From: Theobroma cacao
Lineage: Eukaryota; Streptophyta; Magnoliopsida; Malvales; Malvaceae
Assembly (NCBI RefSeq): GCF_000208745.1
Contig: NC_030859.1
Span: forward strand, 16,319,373-16,383,372
Length of the DNA: 64,000 nt
Direction of reading: 5' to 3'
Below the pieces are notes generated by a model. The model saw only the letters and a list, made by a program, of their open reading frames with translations, made no database searches and was not told the DNA's origin. Within the stretch, counting starts at the first letter, position 1, and each line of letters starts with the position of its first letter. Position numbers and translations under genes: made by a program. This document shows positions 44,321 to 58,411 of this stretch, in pieces.

Positions 44321-46015
44321 ATGGCTCTTCAAAAATTAGTAGTTGTTGAAGGATAGTCCACAAACAGACCACTTTTATTTGATGGCTTAAATTACCCCTA
44401 TTAGAGTACTAGAATGTTAATCTATATAAAGGCAATAGACTAGGAGATATGGGATGTCATCACTGATAGACCCTTTATTCATTCAACCTTATACGTAATG
44501 ACCAATGAAATGATTCCTAAGCCAAGGTCTGAATGGACTGAGGCTGAAACCAAAAAGGCCCAGATAAATTTTAAGACAATAAACACTTTGCATTTTGCTT
44601 TAACTCTCACTAAATTTAACAAAGTGTCAAGCTATACCACAATTAAACAAGTGTGGGACAAACTTAAGATTATTCATGAAAGGACTTCTCAAGTTAAGGA
44701 GTCCAAAATAGCCCTTCTAACCTATAATTATGAGATATTTAAGATGGAACCTGGAGAAGATATCACCAGCATGCTAGCCAGATTCACCAACATCATTAAC
44801 AAATTTAGTTAGCTAGGCAAACCAATTCCCGAACATGAAATTATCAAAAAACTTTTTAGAAACCTATCAAAAAATTGGAAGTTAAAGGTGACTGCCATTC
44901 GTGAAGCTAAGGACTTAAATGTCATCACCCTCGATGAAATATGTGGATCTCTACTCACTCACGAGCTGGAACTTAAGGAAGAGGAAGAAGAAGATAAGAA
45001 ATAAGCTAAAGAAAAGAAGAAAAGCATTGCTTTAAAAGCAAGTATCCTTGAAGAAGAATTGGATAGTCTATCTTGTGATGATGATGAGGAACTGGCTATC
45101 GTTGCAAGAAGATTCAGAAAGCTCATGGGCAAAGAGATAGGAGATTAGCTAAGAAAGGGTACAGAAGAGATCAAGGTCGTTCATGGAGAACCAGAAATAA
45201 AAATGAGTCAAACAAAAAGGAAGAAGTTATATACTTCGAATGTAAAAAGCATGGACATTTCAGGTCAAAATGTTCCTTGCTAAAGGAAGAAACGCCCGAG
45301 AAAAATAAAAAATCAAAGAAGGCAATGGTGGCCGTAACCTGGTCAGACAGTGATGTTTCAAGCTCAAATGTTGAAGAAGAAAAAGTTGAAGAAAAAGCAA
45401 ATTTATGTCTGATGGCAAGAGAAGATGAATCTAAGGTATGTTCAGTTCTTTGTGATATCTCTATTGATGAACTCAAAGAAGAGTATGAATGTCTTTATGA
45501 CGAATTCGAAAAACATGCTTCAAAATACAAGATTTTAAAGAGAAATGTTGTATCTCCTGAGACAGATTTAGAAAAGATAAGACTTGATTTTAATTTTGTT
45601 TTTGAACAAAGAAATTTTCTTCAAACGAAACTAGAACATTCAAAAATAGATTTTGAGACTCTAAAATTGGAATTGGAAAGTAGAACTAAGGCTTTACAAA
45701 AAGCAATTGAAGAAAATGCTACTCTTAAGAGTGTGAGAAAAGAAACTTCAAGAAGAAACATATACTTTAAGAAAAATTCTAATAATGCCTCATTTAGATG
45801 TTATAATTGTGATAGAATTCATCATCTATCTTATGACTACAATAAAAAAAGAAGCGTGTAGAAAACAAGAAAGATTTGGGTTTCAAAAGGATCCTATATT
45901 GCAGCTAACCTTTAAGGACCCATCAAGGTATGGGTACTTGTTAAGAAAAACTAAAAATCTAATTTACAGGTTGAGCCAAACCTTAAAAACACATGTTCAA
46001 AAGCTCAACTGAAGG
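44321..46015 (+). pseudogene. SIRE-like gag, disabled
   Basis: It starts at MALQKLVVVEG. Gag core: WTEAETKKAQINFKTINTL, TIKQVWDKLKIIHERTSQVK, EPGEDITSMLARFTNIINKF. A CCHC knuckle is legible at about 45235 (FECKKHGHFRSKC). The coiled-coil tail (EYECLYDEFEKHASKYKILK) and a second knuckle (RCYNCDRIHHLSYD-Y, last Cys lost) follow. Stops occur at about 44354, 44398, 44810, 45002 and 45146, with a frameshift near 45850. It ends at 46015. Confidence 0.85.
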
Positions 46016-46020
46016 AGAAG

Positions 46021-49000
46021 TGTAATGACCACACTTGGATCGTTATCGACGTCCGAGATCTCTGGAAGAGAGACCCACCAAGTCTCGAACAAGCCTTAAT
46101 AGAAATACCCTTTAATCACTATAAATTTGTGTCATGGTTTGAACCATAGGCATAATGGATCAATATATCCTCAACTCATATAACAATAAGCATATACATT
46201 GAAATCAAAGTCTCCCAAATTGTCATTTATATCAAAACCAATCTCGATTTACATATCAATAACAAAGTGTTACGACTCGACCTTTAACAATGGAGGGACT
46301 CAGAATAGAAGGCTAAGAGGTGCAATTACCTACGTTGTAGTAAGTATTGGTGTGCTGAACAGTGCACATGAGCGATTTACTTATCTGTAAAAAGAAATAA
46401 GAGGGTGAGTCTCACAGACTCAGTGATCATAGACTCCGTGAGTATAGTGTAGATGGGAAACAAGCATAAAGCAGATAAGTTTGAACATTAAAGATGCAAG
46501 ATTACATAAACAATTTAATTCAAAGGAAGTTTGTGCCTTATGGGAAAAAAATCGAGAGTTTATTATGCGTTGTAATCTTTTAAAGTAGTATATTAAATCA
46601 GGGTAGGCAAAAAGTTTCCACATCGAAACAAGTAATAACCTTATTCAAATCAACTCATCTGAAGTATCACATTAAAACCAGTGTATGTAAAAGATTTTTA
46701 CGGTTGAAATCATTTGACGTTTTACTCAAATCGAATAAATAAAATCGAATAAGCTCCCACGAAATCAAATATTTTTCAAGCTTATATACAAGTCACAAAT
46801 TGTTTCGTACACAAGGAGTTAAATTCATACCATCATATAAATAGGGGAGCTGTAGAAAATCTTATAGTTTTCACCATCAAAAGAAATACGAGTTTAAAAT
46901 CCCAAAGAGATGCCACTCTCGAGTAAGAAATAGAAATAAAGCTTGTGGTCCCGCTACCACGTAATAATATCCAAAAGCATTACTTTCACCAGATTCCCAC
47001 ATGCCATGGTAGTCTCGATGATGTTGGCCGACATCGGAGAAATCAAGTAGTCGCAACCGCGAATATCACTAGTGGCCTAGCCACGTATATATATCACAGG
47101 CCGTAGCCCCTGCCATGCCTAACTGCCTGTCAGTGACCTAAAGTTTCTCTAACTAGAGCTCACTCGTGCATGAGGGTCACACTTAACCGAAGTGACAGCC
47201 GGCTTACTCACGAATCTCTTAGCTTAATAAAACCATTTTAAAAATCCAGTGCGTTTTTTCAAAGGATCATTTCCAATCATTTTCAAAATGCCGATCACAG
47301 TATCATGATAAACTCCCTTTTTATTAAACTTTATACTATAAACACTTGCATGAGATTTTAATATCGAAATAACATGGTGAATATGTGATTAAATCCATGA
47401 ATGCATATCACACAAACATTAAGGCACTTTTTGGATATAAATCGTATCGAACAACTTGTTTCCCGATTTAAAACACTTTATGTATATAGCTTATACATAT
47501 ATACATGATCAAAACATTTTCAAAGGTTTACGCCTCCATAAACACCTAAGATTATACCAGCTCATGCTTTCCATAATTTGCATTTAAAGTAAATCAACAC
47601 ATTGTATCGCAATTATATATATATAGTATGAAAGTTTTAAAATTGACACCCCCTACTCGCTTTTCAATGGCAGGATATTACTTCGCCACTTATTTAGTTA
47701 CGTTTTCTCCTTTAGTTGATCACCACAGTGTCCCTTTTCCACTTGCACACTTCCTAGCAATAAACCAAACCTAATAATCTTAGTGTTTATCATTTCCATT
47801 TTCCTCCTTATTTAAACATTACCATCATGTTAATAACTCATACTATGCTAGGATCACCACTCTTCCTCACTTAACCTTGCATATTCATATAAATCTTGAC
47901 ACATTGCTCACTAAAGGAAATTTATATCTCTTACTTGCGTAATACTTTACATTATATGTACTAGCAACTTATTTATATCATTAAGTGCCCATTTAACCCT
48001 TTCCAAGCAATCCTCATTGAAATCCATCTTATATTTTTCTATAACTTTAACCATATACATGGCAGCAACAATTGTTCCCATTTTACTCAATTATTTGCAA
48101 GTTTACATGTATCACCTAGCTTATTAGATCCTTTTAACAACCATTAATCATGCATACGGCAGCAACTATAAACCTATTTCCACCAAGCAATTTCTAAGCA
48201 TATGTACAACACTATTCATATTTACATGCCGCCACTAAGCACAACATAAATTTTCATTCATGCACACCACTTTCTTAACCCTTTAAGCTTTTCACAACAA
48301 CTCACGTCCACACATTTATGTTTCAAGCTTTTCAACCAATATAATTGCTTTCTAACCGTACATAAGGCATCACATAAACACTACACATTGTTTGCCTTAC
48401 CTTTATGGTGGATTTGCTCTTGCATGCAACCTTAATGTTCTTCCAATACTCCTCTTACCAAGTTGCCAACATTTTACACAATCATTACCTCACAATATAT
48501 AACCAACCATAGGTCTCAAATTATGGTATTATACTTACCATTTCTTTTCTACTTTGAATCCATCTTGCACCCATGATTTTGATAGCTTGCATGTCTCTAA
48601 ATCTTTTCTAATCAAGCCAATCTTTACTGTCATAAGACATTTCATATGGTTACCAACCTATTTTCAAGAAATGTGCAAGCTAAAACCAAAGTTCCTACCT
48701 TAACTTGCTGAAATCACAAAACCGAGCTTCACACTTCCTTCCAAACTCCACGGCTTCTCTCTTGAGTATTAGAGACTCCTTGAGTGATGAATCAACTTAA
48801 CCCTTCAAGATGAGGGAGAAAAACCTCACTGTTCTTCTTGGTTTTGGGCACACTCGTACTTTTCAATTATTTTTTCTGTTTCTTTTTTTTTCTTCTTCCT
48901 CTCGGGTGTAAACTCTCCAAGACCTTCTTTTCTTTCTTTTTCTTCCTTTCTCATTCTTCCAAGCCAACTCTCCCCTTTCTTCTCAATGATGGGGCTTTAT

Positions 49001-50191
49001 TGCAAGTAAAAAAAAAAAAATCATTTTGATATTTCTTGGTGTGGGGGCTGACATCACAAGTATGGCTTTTGTCAAATCTTTTTTTTCTTTGCTTTCTTCA
49101 CATATGGCTAGAACCCCCCCCCCCCCTCACAATAACGAGCCTTAAAAATTGACTTTCACTTCTCCTTTATCCAAACATGGGTGGCTTGTCTAAATCATGA
49201 TTTCTTTTTCTCTTTTTTTTTCTATTATTTCTTTCCTTTTTCTCTTTACTTTCCTCTTATGGCAATTTGCCCAAGACTTGATCATTTGTCATTTTTCTTT
49301 TTCTTTCATGTGATCACAATTACAAGTCAAAAGGCTTTTTGACCCTTTCAGTCACACGTCACCTTTCATTCTTTCTCTTTTTACTTCTTTATTCCTTGAT
49401 TTCTTTTCTTTTCATTTCTTTATTCCATCCTCCAAGTACAACTTATATTTTATTTAATCATTCTTTGACCCATTCAAATCACATGTCTATCTCATATTCC
49501 ACATAATTCAACATTCCTTGGTTAGTAAATTCCAATTTAACTTCAAATATTAAAATTTACACATAAATCCTCAAACTTTTTTTTATTTACTGTGTGGCCC
49601 TCCAAACTTTCATCCTTAATAATTTGGTCCTTCCAACATTTATTAAATTCCAATTCCGTTTTATTTTTCTTCCTTTACACGTGTACAAAGAAAATATAAA
49701 GTTTGCACTTCAACGCGGTATCGTCATAATATTTAAATATTTATTTACCCGCTCTAACTCTACTTAATAAAGACACGCGGGCACAACTATCGTCGTTTTT
49801 CTTTGAAATTCTTTCTTATTTTTTCTCCACAACTTAGATTAGTCATATAATCCTTTTTTATGACTAATTTCGATAACAGATAAAATATTAGTATTTTAAT
49901 ATTATTTTATTCATAAAATATTATTTTATGTCAAAATTCTCCATTTATCTTATGGAGACCCAAAATGTCTCATTTTGTCCCAGTTCACTTTCGAATCACC
50001 TTTTAACTCGCTAATTCATCTTCGATAAAAATGTTATTATTTAATTACTATTTTTTCACGTGTAGAATATTTTACTCCACACTATTCTTTTCACGCGTCA
50101 CTGCTTTTTAACACTTAAATTTACAGCAATTGCCCCTTCGTCTTATCGATACAGTTATGTTAACTATTATACGGGGTTACGGAGTGTTACA
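46021..50191 (-). repeat. 4.2-kb Gypsy LTR
   Basis: The ends are TGTAATGACC at 46021 and GTGTTACA at 50191. On the minus strand it starts TGTAACACTCCGTAACCCCG, as plant chromovirus-type LTRs do. The tract AAGTGGGGGAGAC directly before that start (50192-50204) is a typical polypurine tract, so this is the 3' LTR of a minus-strand element and not a solo LTR. No coding frame is present. A run of 14 C at about 49110-49124 and CT-rich tracts lie near 48880-49420. Confidence 0.75.
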
Positions 50192-51270
50192 GTCTCCCCC
50201 ACTTAAATAGAATTCGTCCTTAAATTCATGTCAGCATCAAGTTACTAATGTCACTTTATGATCATACTTCACTTCCTTTTTCATAGGGATTTTAATCTAC
50301 CGACCTCATTTACTTTTGAGTTCAATTGGAACATATTAGTTAGGACTCTTATCATCTTAGGACTCAAAACCACGATACCCTTCACAATCGTCTTCTCTTA
50401 TCACCATGATCTTGAGTATGCTCTAAACTTCGTTATTAATTTTAAACATATTTCCATCTCAATCATGCTGATTAGATCACAATCATGCTTACTTATGTAT
50501 GCCTAATCATCATATCCTTACTTCATTTCGTGCCAAGCTTTTCGGCATTCATTCATCTTGTTCCTATATATTAGTACATAACTTAAAACATTAGAAACAA
50601 GCCATTTTTATTCTTATACATATCTTCAACACTGGGGAAAGGTTTAAGCCTTCAATTATTCCCACATACTTCATGTTTATCTTGGTTCCAGGCATTTCAA
50701 ATCTTCTTAATATTTCCATTACATTGCGCGTTCCAAGATTCACACTTTTACATCATTCTTAATTTAATGCAGTTCAAGTCGTGCGAAAAAATAACCCTCT
50801 TGCAAATCTTTATTTTTAATGGTACTCCATCCATTCACCATCAAATTCTTTTCATTAATTCTAGTCCTTCATGTCTTAAAATATATCATCAATATTATGG
50901 CTTAAAACTTTTTGACCATCCTTGATAAAATTAAATTTTATCTTCCTTACTGAATTCCTCCAAATACTCACATTATAATACTATCACCGTTTATTTTCCA
51001 TTTGTGGCTCTAGTGCCTCATAGAGAGTTTAGCATAACTATGAAATAACACTTCATTTATTCTTACATCTCGATCATATTAATCCATCTTAATTATTAGT
51101 CTGAAACTCTCCTTATATCCGCATAGCTCAATTTCTAATGGTATCTCTTATCATTGTGCCATATACGCAACTCATCAAGCATAGTGTATTCAATTCTCAA
51201 ATCACTAAGCTTTACTCTTCACTTCCACTGGTTACATAAGCGACTCCACATATACATATATACATTCTAG
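50192..51270 (-). mobile_element. 3' internal end of the Gypsy element, non-coding
   Basis: Reading outward from the polypurine tract, TTAAGGACGAATTC is the kind of sequence found just after Gypsy pol. No integrase, chromodomain or RT motif can be read in the remaining ~1 kb, so the body is lost or degraded. The far boundary is set only by the Copia LTR at about 51.27 kb. Confidence 0.5.
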
Positions 51271-51911
51271 GAACGGCATGATTAGAGCATCAACTCAGCG
51301 GAATAAAAAAGGGTTGAAATAAAATAAAACCATGCCTCCTACCTTTGGGTCACCATGGTTGTTTAATGCAAAGTTATGTACCACATAAAATCAGAAAAAA
51401 ATGCACTTTCCAAGTGATATCGTAATCAAATGGATTCCTTTTGGTGACAAAACATGAACACCTTTGGTGTGAAAAAATCCCAGCCACCCAATCGCTTGGC
51501 CTCTAATGATGCACACACGATTGCAACGGATCCTTCTCAAGGAGAGAGCTTTATGCCACAGGCTTGTGCTAGCAAGTGGACAACGATTTGTCCTCTTTTC
51601 TTCTTTGATTTCCAGCAACGAATCAAATGAGAAGTTTTTAAAAGAAAATAAACGTCTCAAGAGTGGCAGCACTCAAGAGAAAAATCCTTCTCCACAAAAA
51701 AAGAGTGGCTATAATGTGATATTTATATCTAGGTTTAACTTATTAAAATTTGCAAAATAAGTCCTTAATATTATAACAATTATAATATTTAACCAATACC
51801 TAATTAAACTCTTTTAATTAGGTCCTTAATAGTTAAAACCTAGAATTTGAGTTAAGTCTAACGTAAATCATCACACTCTCAATTTAATCCAAATTACAAC
51901 CTTTGTGTGTG

Positions 51912-52974
51912 TGTTGGTCCTGATAATATGTGCTAGAAGGGGGGGTGAATAGCACAATTTGGCTCTTGACAAGATTGGAAACTAATTTCCAGAACTTAAG
52001 AAAAACAAAAACAGAGTATAAAATGCACAACAATTTAGAGTGGTTCGGTCCAAGACCTACATCCACTACCTTGATTATCCAACCAAGGATTTTTCCACAA
52101 ATCCACTATGGATCGGTGAAATTCACAAGCTTTCACCAAGTTTTACAATGGCTTTTACCAAGCTCAACTAAAAACCTTTTACACTAGTTTTTCACGGGCT
52201 CAACTAAAACCCAATGTGGTTTTCCAAGGCTCAACCACAACCTTTAACAATCAAGCTATTCCAAGCTTGAACAACCCCTTAGAGTGACTCCCTCACTCTA
52301 AGAATACAAGAAAAGTAGTAAAAGAAAGTACCTATGATCACTTGTTGATCTGATTGCTACAAGATTGAGTGATAAATACAAATGCAAAGAGTAGGCGTTT
52401 AAGTGTAGACAAGTGCAGTGAAGCTTTTATGGTTTTTCTTCTTTCTATAGCTCAAATCTCATTCAAGGCTTAAAAAAACTTGTTTCTCTTTGTTGGAAGA
52501 CTATTTTATACTTGGAGATGCAACTCTGATGGCAGTTTGGCAGTTTATATCCGTTGGAAATAGTTGAGGATGAGTTCTAGCCGTTAATCTGTCTTGTACT
52601 GCTCTGGTTCAAATTGCAGACAGAGAGCTCTTAGTCGACTAACTTGGTTGACTAAGTTGGTTCTGTTTCTGGTTTGCAGATTCTGGCAGAGAGCACTAAG
52701 TCGACTGACTTGGTTGACTAATTGATTCTGTTTCTCAAACTCTTCAGCCCATCATTTCTCCAATTTGAATTTTGGTCAACCAATGTTCTTCCTTGTTTCA
52801 CCAATAAGCTTCCTCCTTGTTATTTAGTTACATCTTGATGATTTTATCCCTCTTTTTATTTCAAAAATACTCTTTGAAGAGTCAAGAAATTAATTTCCTG
52901 CACACTCAAGTAAAGGTATTAGACACAAATAAATGGAAATGTTTTATTATCATCAAAAATTGATGGAGACAACA
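51912..52974 (-). mobile_element. Solo SIRE-like LTR
   Basis: 1063 bp, from TGTTGGTCC to GAGACAACA, with the direct repeat GTGTG on both sides (51907-51911 and 52975-52979). It matches the LTRs of the SIRE-like elements (GTGCTAGA-GGGG, GTTCGGTCCAAGACCTACAT, TTAGTCGACTAAC). Confidence 0.9.
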
Positions 52975-53024
52975 GTGTGACCCATTAGGTTCCTAACATG
53001 TTGGCAATGGAATTGAATTATAAT

Positions 53025-55285
53025 TGTCACGACCCAAATTTCGAGCCATGACAAGCGCATGGGCCCAATGGACGTAGTCCACTAAGCCCAAGCAAGCCTA
53101 TTAATATAACCTTTTCACCATTCCATTAAAAGTTGCTAAGTCACATTTTATGACTTTGAATCAAAATAATACTAAACATTGCCATTTCATAGTGGCATAC
53201 CAATCAAAGAGTACATATATTATCTAAACATAATTTAATAATTTACATCGGTTTGTCTATACACAACAAAAGAGTACTCGACTTCCAACGGAGAGACTCG
53301 GACGAATGTACAGCTACTGAATGCCGAGACACCTACCAAGGGTTGAATATACGAAGACACTTCGACCTAGTTACCAGCTGCCTCATGATCTGAAAACATG
53401 AAGTTGAAACCGGTGAGTATAAACCTAGTGAGTGAACAACAAGGGAACAAGCATACCATAAGGAATGTTTAACAAAATCATGATGCACTCATTTTTCAAA
53501 ACAATGCAATTTATTTTAGTTCTTATCAAACCCCTCATGTAAACCCCACATGAGTAAATCACTTTATGAAAAGGATCCATGCTCAACAAAGGATTTGAAG
53601 AGTGAAAACTTTAAGAGCATTCATGTGAATCAGGTTAAATAAACGACGGGTCTTCGCTGTAGTGACACTTCACTTAAATTATCAACTAGCCGAGGGTTTC
53701 TCACCAAACCTCCTCATTTTAAACTCAATTCATTTATTCCTTAATGTTAGAAGTCCATGCTCAATTATGGTATCAAAGAAATGGAAAATAGGGTAGCAAC
53801 CAAACCAAATTAGAAGCAAAACAGAAAGTTTTTGGCTGCAACAAGATTGAATCTTGCTGCAGCGAAATTTTTGGTCACAAAACAGAAAGTTTCTCACTGC
53901 AGCGAGATTTTTGACCAGCCCTTACCCCTCAAACCCAAGAGTTTCTCGCTGCAGCTAGATTCATTCTCGTTGCAACGAGAAACAGAGTAGTGAGAAAAAA
54001 AGTTTCCTTCCTTTCAAGAAAAAGCCATCCTGCTGAAATGACAAAATTAACATAAAACACATAAAGGTTTCCAAAGTTCAACATGCCAAATTCATATGCA
54101 TTTCATTACAACCATATACCATATATGTATATATATATATCAATCATCATACACACCCTCCCATCATCATCAGCTCATATGCATCGGCTTATGCGCACTC
54201 CCACTCACACATAGTCGGGTCAGCATCGACTTATACACACTCCCACTCGCACATAGCCGGGTCAGCATCGACTTATGCACACTCCTACTCGCACATAGCC
54301 GGGTCAATATCATTACACAATATTATTCATATATATATATATATAAACATAATGTAGTAATACAACAATCCATAACAACCACACGTCACACAAAGAGACA
54401 ATTTATCAAAGGCTTATTCCCAGGCACTCGTTTTTAAGAAAGATTGAATAAGTCATTTACATTCCCAAAACTATTTTGAAATGCAAGTTCACTCACCGGT
54501 ATTTTTTGAATCCTTTAGTCGACTCTAACTTTTCTAATTGTCCAAATTGGGCGATGTGGCTTCGTTGGAACCTTAATAGCTTTGTAGCTTTGAAATTCTT
54601 TCCAACAATTCTCTAAACTATTGTAAAGCTTCCTCTTTCTCTCTCTAAAACACCTAACTAGTGAGAGAGAGTATGAAAACAAAATTTTTCAAGGGTTTTA
54701 AAGTGAGAGAATGGAAGAGCACTAGGGTTTATGGAAAGGGTGCACAAAAAGCATGAAATTTGGACTTATTTGAGGAAGGTTATAGAGCTTTCTTATCAAG
54801 CTTTCATGGAGGTTGGGAAGCAACGTGAAAGAGAAGAAGAAGAAGAAGAAGAGCTGTTGGAGAATGTAGAAGTTGCTGGAAGAAAGAGATATTTATAGCC
54901 CAAGCTTATCCACTCCACTTAAATTACCAAAATGCCCTTTCACAAATTAGCTTATTCTTCTCTAATCTTTTATGAAATCTTTTACTCTTTTGACACTGGG
55001 ACAAGGTCCATAATAGTCTAAAAATGCTTGGGTTCATGAAACTTAAACATTTTTACTCGAGGTGAAAAATGACCATTTTGCCCCTGTTGTGAAAATTATT
55101 GAAACTTCTAGTTTTCTTTGTGTTTTCATCATTACACATCATTTATGCGGTCTTATGCCTATTTAGACCTTAAAATATAATAAAAATTTCTTTTGGGAGC
55201 TTATTAGAGGAATGATGAAACTACCCCTAACCCGTGTTATGGCGTCTATGTCTAGTTACAAGCCTATAGAGGTTGAGGTCTCACA
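53025..55285 (-). mobile_element. Solo Gypsy-type LTR, 2261 bp
   Basis: TGTCACGACCC at one end, TCTCACA at the other; TSD ATAAT (53020-53024 and 55286-55290). On the minus strand it starts TGTGAGACCTCAACC and has a TATA box CTATAAATATC (about 54889-54899), so transcription would run on minus. No coding sequence is present. Confidence 0.85.
54182..54307. repeat. 42-bp tandem repeat in the solo LTR
   Basis: Three units at 54182, 54224 and 54266, each CATCG-CTTAT-C-CACTCC and CACATAG-CGGGTCA. Confidence 0.85.
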
Positions 55286-55413
55286 ATAATAATATTAATT
55301 AATTAATTAATTTAAATGAATCATATTCAATTTTAAATTAACTAATTCAATTCCATAGACCATGATTGGCATCTAGCAATGCATCATGGCCACCCAATTG
55401 TTAGGAGAGTCAA

Positions 55414-58411
55414 TGTCACGACCCGGTACTCCCCTCGAGCTCGTGACAATGTCGCGGTGTCCCCGATCGACACTCATTACTTGGAATGTCAATAGAAACC
55501 CCGCAAGGCTTTAATAACAGTTTCTCATTTCCCCTGTGAGTAACCATTGCCAAATATCATGTTCTAAAAGATTTTAAGCTATTTCCAACTTAAATTAATA
55601 AAAAAATGATTTCTGTCTCATAAGGGCATTTTGGTAATTTTTTTTCAAAAATCTCGAAACCAGCTAAAAATGTAGTATGTAAGTGAAAAACACATATTTC
55701 ATAATCAAAATAAGTTTAGATATCTAAAACATTCATTTAAAGTGAAATTATAACTATTTGAATATAATAAAAATATTCAATAAAATATACTATTTTCTTA
55801 TAAAATAATATTTATAGAGTTACCGGTAAATAATTTTTATAGCGTAAAAGCTCAATAAATTCATACATACTGTAATACAGATAGCCAAAGAATAAGATTT
55901 AATTTACAGTGACACGTGGGCTCACGAACGACCAAAAGTATCAAAAACGGTAAATCTACAATTTTTGAGGATGCAAGTCCAACTGTAGCCCTCAACAAAA
56001 TAAGCTATTTACCGACTATCTTGAGCTTGAAATGGGTGGAAAGGAGGGTGGTGAGATTATATAATCCCAGTGAGTAAACAAATACCATCTAAAATATCTA
56101 AAGCTGAGTAAATGGAGACAGATAAAATAGATTAGCATAAAAATGATTCACAACATTTCGAACTCATTTTAATAAGATAAAATAGATTCATTTAACCCAA
56201 ATAAATAACAAGGCTTATGATTTCCTGACAAGCTTGGCTCGTGCCAAAATCATTCTCATACTCAGTTGTCAAGGATACCTTGGCTTGGGGCTATCCCAAA
56301 CCGAGTCCGCCAAGGCTGTTAAAAAGTCATGTACGCATAAATAATGTTTTTATTTTGAAAACATAGCCGTTCCTTGACGTTGGTTGAGTTCACCCTCACG
56401 TGGTGGTTTGGCGTGAAGTGAACTCTAAAGTTTTAACCTCAGGAGTTATCCAACCGCGCCTCTCATACTGAGGTATGAATATAATAGGGTTACCGTGCCC
56501 CTCTAATAGGCTGGTCCATGGAACCCGTCCACTGCAGTGACTAATTTATAACCCACCAATTCAATAAAATTCAACAGCATGACATGGTAATTATTTTATT
56601 TTTACAGCCTCTCAAGGCAAATCAACAGTTCATACTTTTTCAGCACATTTACCAAATCCAACCATTCATGTCAATATTATCATAAGCCATTCAATTCAAA
56701 CCATGATTTATAACACAACAATTAGTCTCCAATTACTCCATTTTCAAAACCATCTTTCAATTTCAAGACAATTTTACAAAATCATTTCATTTAATCACAT
56801 TTTGTTTATAAAACATAAAGATTTACCATTTAAACTCATTTTTCTATCAAATCAAAAAAATGAATAAAAACTACTTTAGATAATTAAGACGATAGTAAAG
56901 TTACTCACTATTTCGGGAGTCGAATTCCGAGTACTCCGATTCTTGATCCTCGGCTACTATCTCTTTACTTTTGCCAAAATGCTCACCACCTAGACATAAT
57001 GCACAATAAACCATTTACTACATTTGTGCTAAATTGTTATAAAACCAATTCAAGCTCTATACTAATGCATGAAATGGGATGTGAAATACTCGGGTAACTA
57101 TCTAAATACTGTGTTCAATATAAATTCAATTATGTACCTAAATAAAACGGTATTGGCCTAATTTGATCTATCAACCGATTAATTGGCCAATACATCCAAT
57201 TCAACTCCAAATAATTCCATTTTTCTCCCAACATTCCAAATCATCAAACACAAATTAAATAACTTGCAATATGGCAAAATCATCCTCACATTTTCTCTTG
57301 GAAAATTCGGCCATGGTGGGTGCATCAACACTATAATTTTTCAAGCTTGATTCTCACACCATAAATCACTAATTCCTAACCAAATCACTTGAAAAAAAAA
57401 AGCAAAATCATCATCAATATTCTACATGGAGAATTCGGCCAATGATGGGTGATGGGAGGAAGTGAATTTTTCTTGTTGGCTTTTCATACTACACATCACT
57501 AACTAACTAAAAACACTAAAATACATTGAAGTCTAACCAAATCAAGCATTAAAACCTCCCTCTAAGTGTTCGGCCAGCATGGGATTCATCATAAAATCAT
57601 GTGATTCAACCATGGAAAAAAAAATTACTTAAGAAAGAGAGATCTCAAGCTTAATTGAAAAATCTTACCTTTTTTTCACTTGTTTCCTTGAATTTTCACA
57701 CTTTTCCCTTGAATTTTTCCACCCAGGGTCTTGTTCTTCCTTTTCTTCCTTTGTTCTTGCTTTGGCCAGCCATAAGAATGAGAAATGGGCTGGTTTTGTG
57801 CTAATTTATAAGAAAAATAATAAAGAAATAAAAGCCTGACACTTGTCACCTAACCATTGGTCTATTTTTAAATTCTTAACTATTAAGCTTTCTTTCTCCA
57901 CCACATAAAATCCTTCAATTATCCATAATAATATTGGGTAAAATCCATGTGTTGGACAAGTGTTGGGTGGTGTGAAATTACAAATTTACCCTTAGGGTGG
58001 CAAAATGACTATTTTGCCCTTATGCTCGAAAAAATGATGAAATTAAAAATTTTCACTTCTCAAACTCAAATTATGTTCTAAATAGTCAATCTTGAACAAA
58101 AACTTCTTCCAACATTCCAATTTTAACCTCGGGTGGCAAAATGACCATTTTACCCCTAGGTCATGAAAATTTCAATTTGACTCCAAATCGATCCTCGAAC
58201 TCCGAATCACTATTTTAAGTCATTCTGGGATTTTAAAATTCTCAATTTCATCTTAAAATCTCTATTTGGACTAGTTCGAGGCTTAAATCAACTTAGTTGT
58301 ACCATTTGGTACATTACCATCCTTTAACGATTTCTGAGGTATCCAAGTAAGTAAACATGTTTTCCTATGTAGGAATAGCATAATAAACATATTGTAGAGC
58401 CGGGCTTGACA
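55414..58411 (-). mobile_element. Solo Gypsy-type LTR, 2998 bp
   Basis: TGTCACGACCCGG to GGGCTTGACA; TSD GTCAA (55409-55413 and 58412-58416). On the minus strand it starts TGTCAAGCCCGGC and carries TTATAAATTAG (about 57801-57811) as TATA box. It is a different family from the 53025 LTR, but with the same TGTCACGACCC end. Confidence 0.85.

Larger units (their letters stand above)
43091..46015 (+). mobile_element. Truncated SIRE-like retrotransposon, + strand
   Basis: LTR 43091-44263, primer site 44266-44277 and gag 44321-46015, then abrupt loss of sequence at the Gypsy LTR (46021). Pol and the 3' LTR are absent from the window. It belongs to the same family as the element at 18547-39498 but is inverted and diverged. 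Confidence 0.8.

Noticed and set aside
46016..50196. 46021-50191 as a solo LTR
   Set aside because: The 5-bp flanks (AGAAG and GTCTC) differ, and a polypurine tract adjoins the inner end, so it is part of a larger element.
51506..51760. Overlapping frames on both strands near 51.4-51.7 kb
   Set aside because: They lie in the Copia LTR, show no known domain, and LTRs of this kind are non-coding.
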